DNA of 5,878 nucleotides from Phycisphaerae bacterium (GTDB taxonomy: Bacteria; Planctomycetota; Phycisphaerae; UBA1845; UTPLA1): the NCBI GenBank assembly GCA_029259995.1, contig JAJDEC010000406.1, positions 1 through 5,878 of the forward strand, in the 5' to 3' direction. Shown here in pieces: positions 1 through 5,251 of the stretch (position 1 is the first letter of the stretch; every line of letters begins with the position of its first letter). The notes below the pieces were generated by a model. That model did no database searches. It saw only the letters and a list, made by a program, of their open reading frames with translations, and was not told the origin of the DNA. Position numbers and translations under genes: made by a program.

Positions 1-1
1 G

Positions 2-94
2 GGCGATCTCCCGGCGGACATCGGCGACAACGCGAACGACAACACAAGTACCAACACGAACGAAAATCAGAATTCGAACGACAACGGCAGCTAA
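2..94 (+). CDS. C-terminal end of an Asn/Asp-rich protein (5' end outside window)
   Basis: Frame 2 is open from the window edge to a TAA at 92-94 and encodes about 30 residues. From residue 10 nearly every second residue is Asn (N-A-N-D-N-T-S-T-N-T-N-E-N-Q-N-S-N-D-N-G-S), a hydrophilic, low-complexity tail. Such N/D-rich tails are, from general knowledge, frequent at the ends of secreted or surface planctomycete proteins, often as linkers. The body of the protein is outside the window, so no function can be given. The other two + frames give Arg/Gln-rich or interrupted peptides that look non-coding. The strong hairpin 36 nt after the TAA supports a real gene end here. Start, length and localisation are unknown. 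Confidence 0.6.
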   Translation, partial: GDLPADIGDNANDNTSTNTNENQNSNDNGS

Positions 95-129
95 CTGGCG
101 ACGTTTGATGCCTGGATTGGACAGAACCC

Positions 130-157
130 GCAGCCGCGCTCAGCCGAGCGCGGCTGC
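130..157. terminator. Strong hairpin between convergent genes, probable bidirectional terminator
   Basis: A perfect 12-bp GC-rich stem (gcagccgcgctc at 130-141, gagcgcggctgc at 146-157) closes a 4-nt loop. It lies 36 nt after the + strand stop and 80 nt past the end of the minus-strand operon, the usual place for a shared terminator. The + side is followed by acgtgttt, only a short T-run, and the minus side has no U-tract. Termination efficiency is therefore inferred from stem strength and position alone. Confidence 0.6.
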
Positions 158-236
158 ACGTGTTTCCAAGCCTGATAATCGCGAGATCATTCAGCTTCGA
201 TCGTTCGCAGACGGCAGATCAAAGTGGGAGCGCATG

Positions 237-716
237 TCAGATTAGGCGCGCGGCAGTTGCGAGCACGATGACGACCGTGATGATGAAGGGGGCCGACAGG
301 AACAGCAGCCAGGGAATCGAACTGCTCAACTCGACACGCTGATGCTGCGGAATCATCCTGCTGAACCGCCAGCGAATCACTTGTATCATGAGAATCATGG
401 CCAGCAATCCGGACAGCGGCCAGAGACAGAGCACGACGGGCATGATGAATCGAGGCATGAATCGCCCGACTTCACTTGCGAAGATCGAAACAATGATCAA
501 AGCCAGCGAGAAGAACGTGAAATAGGCAAGCCGCTGCCGCCACATCATTGCGAGATTGAAGATGCGCTTGGCGCTTTGGGATGCCCGGATCATCGCCTCG
601 AACGACTCGAAGTCTGAACCGCATTCCGGGCATCGCGCGGTCGACTGTCCGCGCAGATCATAGTCGCATTGCGGACACGGAATGGCGGCGATTTCCGCGA
701 CGGGTAGTTCGTTCAA
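237..716 (-). CDS. Zinc-ribbon protein with three transmembrane helices, function unknown
   Basis: A 159-residue protein. A four-cysteine zinc ribbon sits near the N-terminus: CPQC at residues 14-17 followed directly by DYDLRG, and CPEC at 29-32. The CPxCxYDLRG...RCPECG pattern is one I associate with many small uncharacterised planctomycete membrane proteins. Three hydrophobic segments follow, roughly residues 63-82, 90-114 and 133-156, separated by Arg-rich stretches, so it should be an inner-membrane protein with an exposed zinc-binding head. The start is TTG at 716-714, supported by a strong Shine-Dalgarno GGAGGA at 728-723 with 6-nt spacing. The TTG overlaps the TGA stop of the upstream rhodanese-methyltransferase gene (TTGA), so the pair is an operon with translational coupling. 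Substrate, partner and role cannot be read from the sequence. Confidence 0.85.
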   Translation of the reverse strand: MNELPVAEIAAIPCPQCDYDLRGQSTARCPECGSDFESFEAMIRASQSAKRIFNLAMMWRQRLAYFTFFSLALIIVSIFASEVGRFMPRFIMPVVLCLWPLSGLLAMILMIQVIRWRFSRMIPQHQRVELSSSIPWLLFLSAPFIITVVIVLATAARLI

Positions 717-1570
717 GATTCGTCCTCCGGCCTTCGCGCAACCAGTGACGCCACAAAGCGGCGTGGTGCTGCAAGATGCTCATCATATGCAATCGTCTCC
801 CAGCCTTCAAAAAAGGATGCCAGTTCCCCGGGAGCGAGCAGAAAGGCGTCCCGCCGCGGCTTCCCGAATCGACTTCGCTGCTCGATCGTGAATGTCTCAT
901 AGACAACGAATCCACCGGGACGAATGGCGGCCGCGATCGCCGGCATCAGTTCACGATGAAGAAAGTTGAAACATGCGATGACGTCGTACGATTCAGGCGC
1001 CAACACATCCGCTTTTTCAACGTTCACGTTCCTTGTGGTCACGACCAGATCGTTCTGTTTCGCAAGTGAACGACAACGCGCCAGTGCCTCGTCAAAGTGA
1101 TCCCAGGCTTCGACATCCAATCCGGCCTCCGCCATCACAACCGCGTCCCGTCCTGATCCGCACGCCAGATCCAGCCCTTGCCGACCCTCAAGGGATCCCC
1201 AGATTCGGCGCATCGCGGGCAAAGCCGTTTCGCTCAACAGCGAATGAGGCCGCCACAATCTCTTGCGGCTTCGCCCCGACGATGTGCAATTCGCCTGCAT
1301 CCACGCTTCCCGACTTTCCGTCGAAATCGCCATCCGACCCCGAGCCCGCAATCGAGACGCGGCCCAACGCGCGCGAACGCGACAACTATCGACGATCAGC
1401 ATTGCCGTGTCCGGCGACGGGAGTTCGTGCATTCGATCCCGAATCGATTCCAACGGGATGCTGACGGCTTCCGGATGATGGCCCATTTCGAATTCAGCGG
1501 CTGGCCGAACGTCCAGTATCGCGATACGCTGGGAGTCGTCGTTCGACGCAATTGGGGGTGTCGGATTCAA
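713..1570 (-). CDS. Rhodanese domain fused to class I SAM-dependent methyltransferase
   Basis: About 285 residues. Numbering from the chosen start, residues 15-90 form a rhodanese-like domain: ILDVRPAAEFEMGHHPEAVSIP is the conserved strand/loop of that fold (written here as ILDVRPAAEF then MGHHPEAVSIP), and the active-site cysteine is in DSCRVRARWAASRL. The usual CxxGxR loop has lost its Gly, so sulfurtransferase activity is doubtful. Residues 115-280 form a methyltransferase: SAM-binding motif I is GLDLACGSGRDA, followed by FNFLHREL and IRPGGFVVYETFT, then RFGKPRRDAFLLAPGEL, a block typical of TehB-like SAM methyltransferases often fused to rhodanese. The substrate is unknown. Start: TTG at 1570-1568 is preferred because AAGGG (1582-1578) precedes it by 7 nt; an alternative TTG at 1585-1583 adds five residues and has no ribosome site. 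The stop overlaps the start of the zinc-ribbon gene. The upstream neighbour is divergent. Confidence 0.85.
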   Translation of the reverse strand: MNPTPPIASNDDSQRIAILDVRPAAEFEMGHHPEAVSIPLESIRDRMHELPSPDTAMLIVDSCRVRARWAASRLRARGRMAISTESREAWMQANCTSSGRSRKRLWRPHSLLSETALPAMRRIWGSLEGRQGLDLACGSGRDAVVMAEAGLDVEAWDHFDEALARCRSLAKQNDLVVTTRNVNVEKADVLAPESYDVIACFNFLHRELMPAIAAAIRPGGFVVYETFTIEQRSRFGKPRRDAFLLAPGELASFFEGWETIAYDEHLAAPRRFVASLVARRPEDES

Positions 1571-1713
1571 GGTGTTGCCCTTCAAAGCGTTACGGTGCGT
1601 CGCCCCGATAAGGCCTGCGACTGGATTTTGGCCATCAGCAGGCGTTTAATGGAGTGTCTGCGCCGCGTGGCGTTCGATCTGACGCTCGCACTGTCAAACG
1701 ACGCCGAGGAAGC

Positions 1714-2547
1714 ATGTCTGTCGCCATTCTCCACATATCCGGCCCGCCCAATGCGGGGAAAACAGCCGTCGCCGTCGGTTTCGCCGAACATCGTTCGGGA
1801 CGCGATACCTATTATCTGCGGCTGGACACCGAACGAGAAGGGGTGCCGGCCCTCCGTCTCAGCCAGCCGCTCCCGGTCGTGACCGATCCGCGGCGGATTG
1901 TCACGCAGCCCGGCGTTGTCTTCGAAACCCTCGCCCAGGCCGTCGGCGACATCGCGCAGCAGGACGCCGACGCGACCGTGATCGTCGAGACGGACAATGA
2001 GCCGTGCTTCCGACACGCCTATCCGTGGCATGCGCGGGTCTTCTGCCTGCCGCCGATCCATGATCCACGAACCGTATTTCGAACGCGCGAACAGATCGCC
2101 ATGGCCATCCGCGAATTGATGGAAGATACGCACAGCTTCGCCGCAGAGCTCTTCGGTCTGGAACACGGCCCCGGCGATTCGTCGATGCTGCCTTCGATTG
2201 AGTCCAAGCAGATCGTCGAGGGCGAGGCGTCCGCGGAGATGGTCGAAGAATTTCTCGCCTCGGATGTCGGCGCCGAAATTGCCTGCCGAATGAGGCTCCA
2301 TTCCGAATATTACGCTATCATGGAAAGCGACATCTTGCTGCTCAGCGAATCGCGTGGCCCCTGGACAGGGACCGCCGCGGAATCGGCAAGCATGCTGGGG
2401 CAACTACTGGATTCGACTCGCGCCCGGCTCGATCGACACATGCATCTGGTTCAATGCAATCCCGATGACAGGTCGAGCCAGCAATATCAGGCGGCCATGA
2501 AGCACATCGACGATGCCGTGGAAACGGGGCGGCTGGACGGACTATGA
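1714..2547 (+). CDS. Uncharacterised P-loop NTPase
   Basis: A 277-residue protein. After a hydrophobic first strand (VAILHIS) it has a Walker A motif at residues 10-17, GPPNAGKT, followed by a helix, and a plausible Walker B strand at 87-94 (ATVIVETD). NTP binding is therefore well supported. The rest (HAYPWHARVFCLPPIHDPRT at about 101-120, and ESDILLL at about 204-210) does not match a family I can name; a distant MobB/kinase-like P-loop fold is possible. The start at ATG 1714 places the P-loop at the usual N-terminal position and has GAGGA at 1706-1710, though only 3 nt away. An in-frame GTG at 1654 would add 20 Arg-rich residues and is less likely. The gene overlaps the DUF971 gene by 4 nt (ATGA), so the two are co-translated. 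It is not Mrp/ApbC-type, since it lacks the KGGxGKS deviant Walker A motif. Confidence 0.8.
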   Translation: MSVAILHISGPPNAGKTAVAVGFAEHRSGRDTYYLRLDTEREGVPALRLSQPLPVVTDPRRIVTQPGVVFETLAQAVGDIAQQDADATVIVETDNEPCFRHAYPWHARVFCLPPIHDPRTVFRTREQIAMAIRELMEDTHSFAAELFGLEHGPGDSSMLPSIESKQIVEGEASAEMVEEFLASDVGAEIACRMRLHSEYYAIMESDILLLSESRGPWTGTAAESASMLGQLLDSTRARLDRHMHLVQCNPDDRSSQQYQAAMKHIDDAVETGRLDGL

Positions 2548-2951
2548 ACAACGACGAACTCATCGATCTTGCAGTCAATCAACCGCTCGCGGCCGACGAA
2601 TTCAAACCCGTCGATCTTCATATCGATCGCAAGACCGGTCTGACCATTGAATGGAAAGACGGCCGCAAGAGCCAGTTCGATCTCGGGTTTCTGAGGAAGA
2701 TGTGCCCGTGCGCGCAATGCCGCGTCGAACGCGAGGCGCCCAAGCCGGCCGCCAAGCCGACGGCCAAGGGGGCATCGTTGACAGTCCTGCCCGCCAACAT
2801 CGATCAGGCGACGACCTTTCAGGACGCCAAGCTCGTCGGAAACTACGCCATCAGCATCGTCTGGGGCGACGGCCATCGAACCGGCATCTACGACTTCCGC
2901 TACCTGCGACTCATCTGCCCGGAACACGGCGATTCGACGATCGGCAGATAG
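2544..2951 (+). CDS. DUF971 / GBBH-like N-terminal domain protein
   Basis: A 135-residue protein. Family-typical elements in order: LTIEWKDG at residues 33-40 (the IxWxDG strand), FLRKMCPCAQCR at 49-60 with a CPCxxC cluster, an Ala/Pro/Lys-rich linker at about 64-77, then KLVGNYAISIVWGDGHRTGIY at 96-116 (split here as KLVGNYAISIVW and GDGHRTGIY) and FRYLRLICPE. This is the DUF971 fold found as the N-terminal domain of gamma-butyrobetaine hydroxylase, as stand-alone proteins, and as a C-terminal appendage of Mrp/ApbC ATPases. The clustered cysteines plus His111 and Cys125 suggest Zn or Fe binding; this is inference. The ATG at 2544 overlaps the TGA of the P-loop gene, and no strong ribosome site precedes it, so expression probably depends on coupling. 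There is no hydroxylase domain, so it is not an enzyme of carnitine synthesis. Confidence 0.88.
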   Translation: MNNDELIDLAVNQPLAADEFKPVDLHIDRKTGLTIEWKDGRKSQFDLGFLRKMCPCAQCRVEREAPKPAAKPTAKGASLTVLPANIDQATTFQDAKLVGNYAISIVWGDGHRTGIYDFRYLRLICPEHGDSTIGR

Positions 2952-2962
2952 CCGGGCGGAAT

Positions 2963-2996
2963 AGGGATCGAGGATTCCAGGGGATCAGGGATCGAG
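2963..2996. repeat. Short direct repeat agggatcgag, two copies
   Basis: The 10-mer agggatcgag occurs at 2963-2972 and 2987-2996, and a third partial gggatc lies between them at 2981-2986 region. This starts 11 nt after the DUF971 stop codon. It looks like a decayed simple tandem repeat rather than a functional site. No terminator hairpin of note accompanies it. Confidence 0.5.
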
Positions 2997-3023
2997 TGCC
3001 ATGGAATCGGTGGCCCGATTGGC

Positions 3024-3152
3024 GGGTGCCCCATCCTTTGCGACTAGCAAAGGTTGGGGAACCGGCGCGAGTTGTGATTGCCGCGTACCGCAGCGATGCT
3101 CAAAGTCGACACGAATTCCCCAACCTTTCCATTCGGAATGGATGGGGCACCC
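3024..3152. repeat. REPIN-like element: two hairpin-forming arms in inverted orientation
   Basis: The outer ends are a perfect 13-nt inverted repeat (gggtgccccatcc at 3024-3036, ggatggggcaccc at 3140-3152). The inner ends are a second perfect 13-nt inverted repeat (aaaggttggggaa at 3049-3061, ttccccaaccttt at 3116-3128). Each arm also folds on itself: ccccatcctttgc (3029-3041) pairs with 3047-3059 with one mismatch, and ccccaacctttcc (3118-3130) pairs with 3135-3147 with two mismatches. The 54-nt centre (3062-3115) shows no structure. Two REP-type hairpins in opposite orientation are the architecture of a REPIN, a non-autonomous element usually mobilised by a RAYT transposase; no such gene is in the window. 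The element separates the DUF971 gene from larB. Confidence 0.72.
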
Positions 3153-3172
3153 ATTCGCCCGCCATCTCCCCA

Positions 3173-3178
3173 TATAAT
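3173..3178 (+). promoter_or_regulatory. Consensus -10 box TATAAT close to the larB start codon
   Basis: TATAAT at 3173-3178 is an exact sigma70-type -10 hexamer in GC-rich DNA. The usual start point 6-8 nt downstream falls at about 3184-3186, the A of the larB ATG being 3186. No convincing -35 hexamer is seen 16-18 nt upstream. No Shine-Dalgarno sequence lies between the box and the ATG, consistent with a leaderless or nearly leaderless mRNA. Confidence 0.55.
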
Positions 3179-3185
3179 TCCCTCG

Positions 3186-3941
3186 ATGGACGAATCCCGA
3201 CTCCGAAAACTCATCGACGACATCGCCGCCGGTCACGTCAAACCGGTCGACGCCATGTCGGCGCTGCGAACGCTTCCGTTCGAATCACTGCCGTTCGCAA
3301 CGCTCGATCATCATCGCTCATTGCGCTGCGACTTCCCCGAAGTCATCTACGCCGAAGGAAAAACGCCCGCGCAAGTCGCCGACATCTTCGAACGCATGGC
3401 GGATCGAAGTGACCGCGTTCTGGCGACGCGCGCCGATGCCGCGCATGCCGACGCCGTGCGTCAGCGCCTCCCCGACGCCGAATATCACGAAACCGCCCGC
3501 TGCATCGCGCTGAAGAAAACCGAATCGCCGCGATCGAAGGGCGTCATCGCCATCGTCGCCGCCGGCACCTCCGATCTCCCGGTTCTGGAAGAGGCCCGCG
3601 TCACCTGCGATATGCTCGACCAATCGACGGATATCATTGTCGATGTTGGCGTGGCGGGTGTGCATCGCCTGCTTGCACAGACGCATCGGCTTCATGCCGC
3701 CCGCGTTGTCGTCGTCATCGCCGGCATGGACGGCGCGCTGCCCAGCGTCGTCGGCGGACTCGTCAGCGCCCCCGTGATCGCAGTACCAACGAGTGTCGGC
3801 TACGGCGCCAGCTTCAACGGCATCGGTCCCTTGCTCACAATGCTCAATGCCTGCGCCCCCGGCGTGACAGTCGTGAATATAGACAACGGCTTCGGCGCCG
3901 GCTACGCCGCATCGATGATCAATCGCATCGGCGAGCCGTAG
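3186..3941 (+). CDS. larB: LarB, nickel-pincer nucleotide biosynthesis carboxylase/hydrolase
   Basis: A 251-residue protein. LarB carboxylates the pyridine ring of nicotinic acid adenine dinucleotide and cleaves off AMP, the first step to the Ni-pincer cofactor of LarA-type racemases/epimerases; it is cytosolic. Visible signatures: LDHHRSLRCDFPEVIYAEGK at about residues 40-59, then a PurE/AIR-carboxylase-like core with VAAGTSDLPVLEEA (124-137), DVGVAGVHRLL (153-163), IAGMDGALPSVVGGLV (178-193), VPTSVGYGASFNGI (200-213), MLNAC (219-223) and NIDNGFGAGYAA (231-242). Cys223 fits the cysteine that forms the covalent pyridine adduct in studied LarB; Asp182 lies where I expect an acidic residue (Glu in the studied enzyme, from memory). 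The start at ATG 3186 begins the conserved helix and follows a TATAAT box without a ribosome site. In-frame ATGs at 3138 and 3096 would read through the upstream repeat and are rejected. larC, larE and larA are not in the window. Confidence 0.93.
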   Translation: MDESRLRKLIDDIAAGHVKPVDAMSALRTLPFESLPFATLDHHRSLRCDFPEVIYAEGKTPAQVADIFERMADRSDRVLATRADAAHADAVRQRLPDAEYHETARCIALKKTESPRSKGVIAIVAAGTSDLPVLEEARVTCDMLDQSTDIIVDVGVAGVHRLLAQTHRLHAARVVVVIAGMDGALPSVVGGLVSAPVIAVPTSVGYGASFNGIGPLLTMLNACAPGVTVVNIDNGFGAGYAASMINRIGEP

Positions 3942-3958
3942 CGTCCGAACGATGTAGC

Positions 3959-3978
3959 GTCCGCCCTCCGTGGCGGAC
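3959..3978. repeat. Hairpin gtccgcc/ggcggac just after larB
   Basis: A perfect 7-bp stem (3959-3965 with 3972-3978) and 6-nt loop, 18 nt after the larB stop. The left arm belongs to a 10-nt direct repeat, gtagcgtccg, at 3938-3947 and 3954-3963; the first copy contains the larB TAG codon. It could act as a terminator or mRNA-stabilising hairpin, but no T-run follows. Confidence 0.5.
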
Positions 3979-3985
3979 GAAGAAA

Positions 3986-4019
3986 CGTAGGTCGGGTCAT
4001 CGACCCGACAACTTGCGCA
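3986..4019. repeat. Dispersed palindromic repeat, copy A
   Basis: A 34-nt unit that recurs at 4114-4147 with four differences, and whose first 21 nt recur at 5252-5272 with one difference. Its core is a perfect 8-bp stem, gtcgggtc (3991-3998) with gacccgac (4002-4009), and a 3-nt loop. This is the shape of a REP-type intergenic element. It lies only in non-coding DNA in this window. Confidence 0.7.
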
Positions 4020-4036
4020 ACGTGTCGCCCCCGTGG

Positions 4037-4054
4037 CCCAGGGCATGCCCTGGG
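4037..4054. repeat. Perfect 18-bp palindrome
   Basis: cccagggcatgccctggg is its own reverse complement over all 18 bases. It could be a dimeric-protein site or part of the surrounding hairpin cluster. It lies between copies A and B of the dispersed repeat and is immediately followed by another hairpin (4055-4087). Confidence 0.6.
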
Positions 4055-4087
4055 GAAGCGAATTGCAATGCGATTGCGAATCGCTTC
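4055..4087. repeat. Imperfect hairpin next to the 18-bp palindrome
   Basis: gaagcga (4055-4061) pairs with tcgcttc (4081-4087); after one A/A mismatch a second 7-bp stem (4063-4069 with 4073-4079, one G-T pair) closes a 3-nt loop. It abuts the palindrome at 4037-4054 with no spacer, so the two may form one cruciform-prone block. Confidence 0.55.
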
Positions 4088-4113
4088 AGTTCATGATGAA
4101 TTGCGACGTCTGC

Positions 4114-4147
4114 CGTAGCTCGGCTCATCGACCCGACAATTCGCGCA
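4114..4147. repeat. Dispersed palindromic repeat, copy B
   Basis: The same 34-nt unit as at 3986-4019, in direct orientation, start-to-start distance 128 nt, with four substitutions. Two of these fall in the left arm of the stem (ctcggctc instead of gtcgggtc), so pairing is weaker than in copy A. It ends 25 nt before the nnrD start codon and so lies in the leader of that gene. Confidence 0.65.
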
Positions 4148-4172
4148 GGACCTGAGAACAAGAAAGCACCTC

Positions 4173-5198
4173 GTGGCCAGGAAACATTCCGACAGCACCA
4201 AACAAGACGCATCATCTCCCGCACAGCGCAATCCCGCTCCGCACACCGTTTCATCGATTCCCAAACTCCCGTCGCGCAAACCCGACGCACACAAAGGCAA
4301 CTTCGGTCGCGTCCTCATCATCGGCGGTTCGCGCGGCATGATCGGCGCGCCCGCACTGACGGCCAACGCCGCGCTCCGCAGCGGCGCCGGTCTCGTCACG
4401 ATCGCCTGCCCCGAGTCGATCTACCTGGCCGTCGCAACGCTCTGCCCCTGTGCGACAACCATACCGCTGCCCGAGGACGCGAACGGCCGGCTCGATCCCA
4501 CACGGGCGATACAGGCCATCGACGAATCCCACATGCTCGGCCATCCGGCGCGACCGACGGTCATCGCCGCCGGCACCGGTCTCGGGCGCGGCAACGTGCG
4601 CTTCGATCACGCCTGGCGCAAACTCATCGCGGAGTTCGCCGTCAATCGCAATATCCCGATCGTCCTCGACGCCGACGGCATCAACGCCATGCCGACGCTC
4701 GATTTGAAAGACGACAAGCCGCCGGAATCGAACTGGTCAAACCTCATGCTGACGCCGCATCCCGGCGAAATGGCGCGGCTCTGCAACACGACGGCGGCGG
4801 ATGTCCAGTCGCGCCGGCGGGAAATCGTCGTCGCCGCCGCCCGCAGGGCGAATCTGCAGAATTCGACGGAAGCGAACAAGAGCGGCGGGGCGGCTGACAA
4901 GAAAACGGCAGCCGCTGGCTGCACGATCCTGCTCAAAGGCGCCGGCACCCTCGTCTGCGACGGCTCGCGCATCTACACGAACAAGACAGGCAATCCCGGC
5001 ATGGCGACGGGCGGCAGCGGCGACGTGCTGACGGGCATCATCGCGGCGCTGATCGGCCAGGGCATGCCGCCGTTCGACGCCGCCGTGCTCGGCGCGCATG
5101 TGCATGGCCTGGCGGGCGACTTGACGGCGCGCGTGACGACGCTGACGTCGATGATCGCGACGGACCTGATCGCAGCGCTGCCGCGGGCGTTCGGGTAG
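4173..5198 (+). CDS. nnrD: ADP-dependent NAD(P)H-hydrate dehydratase
   Basis: A 341-residue protein of the YjeF C-terminal/CARKD, ribokinase-like family. It dehydrates the S form of hydrated NADH/NADPH back to the normal cofactor using ADP, a cytosolic repair reaction. Signatures: HKGNFGRVLIIGGS (40-53, nucleotide-binding start of the fold), AAGTGLGRG (132-140), LDADGIN (165-171), TPHPGEMARL (194-203), LKGAGT (254-259) and NPGMATGGSGDVLTG (274-288) with the catalytic Asp at 284. The N-terminal NnrE epimerase domain found in many bacterial fusions is absent; the first 39 residues are a polar Pro/Ser/Lys extension. A low-complexity insertion at about 228-248 (Asn/Lys/Gly/Ala-rich) interrupts the segment before TILLKGAG. 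The start is GTG at 4173 with no clear Shine-Dalgarno; no other ATG, GTG or TTG lies between it and the conserved domain. It is on the same strand as larB but 231 nt of repeats intervene. Confidence 0.93.
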   Translation: MARKHSDSTKQDASSPAQRNPAPHTVSSIPKLPSRKPDAHKGNFGRVLIIGGSRGMIGAPALTANAALRSGAGLVTIACPESIYLAVATLCPCATTIPLPEDANGRLDPTRAIQAIDESHMLGHPARPTVIAAGTGLGRGNVRFDHAWRKLIAEFAVNRNIPIVLDADGINAMPTLDLKDDKPPESNWSNLMLTPHPGEMARLCNTTAADVQSRRREIVVAAARRANLQNSTEANKSGGAADKKTAAAGCTILLKGAGTLVCDGSRIYTNKTGNPGMATGGSGDVLTGIIAALIGQGMPPFDAAVLGAHVHGLAGDLTARVTTLTSMIATDLIAALPRAFG

Positions 5199-5200
5199 CT

Positions 5201-5237
5201 ATCTGAAATCCCACATTTCAAATCTGAGATTTCAGAT
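5201..5237. terminator. AT-rich hairpin after nnrD, possible terminator
   Basis: atctgaaatc (5201-5210) pairs perfectly with gatttcagat (5228-5237) across a 17-nt loop, starting 2 nt after the nnrD stop. The stem is AT-rich, in contrast to the GC-rich surroundings, and the + side continues with taatgat rather than a T-run. Its position between convergent genes favours termination, but a repeat element is equally possible. Confidence 0.45.
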
Positions 5238-5251
5238 TAATGATATCAAGA

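Noticed and set aside
1692..1697. Perfect TTGACA hexamer on the minus strand in the divergent spacer
   Set aside because: No acceptable -10 box 16-18 nt downstream on that strand (AACGCC at the expected place), so a promoter cannot be supported. A plus-strand TTTAAT at 1645-1650 likewise lacks a -35.
1178..1882. Plus-strand open frame opposite the rhodanese-methyltransferase gene and into the P-loop gene
   Set aside because: Overlaps two supported genes, Arg/Pro/Ser-rich, no motif.
1582..2403. Long minus-strand open frame (273 codons) opposite the P-loop gene
   Set aside because: It is antisense to a gene with a clear Walker A motif and good start; the encoded peptide is Arg/Gly/Asp-rich with no recognisable motif, typical of a shadow frame in GC-rich DNA.
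2651..3412. Plus-strand open frame crossing from DUF971 into larB
   Set aside because: Arg-rich peptide running through two real genes and the REPIN-like spacer in another frame; no domain signature.
3318..4046. Minus-strand open frame opposite larB
   Set aside because: Shadow of the strongly conserved LarB frame; its start lies inside the dispersed-repeat cluster and the peptide is low-complexity Asp/Gly/Ala.
3938..4147. CRISPR-like reading of the direct repeats between larB and nnrD
   Set aside because: Only two full copies 128 nt apart, spacer itself structured, no cas genes.
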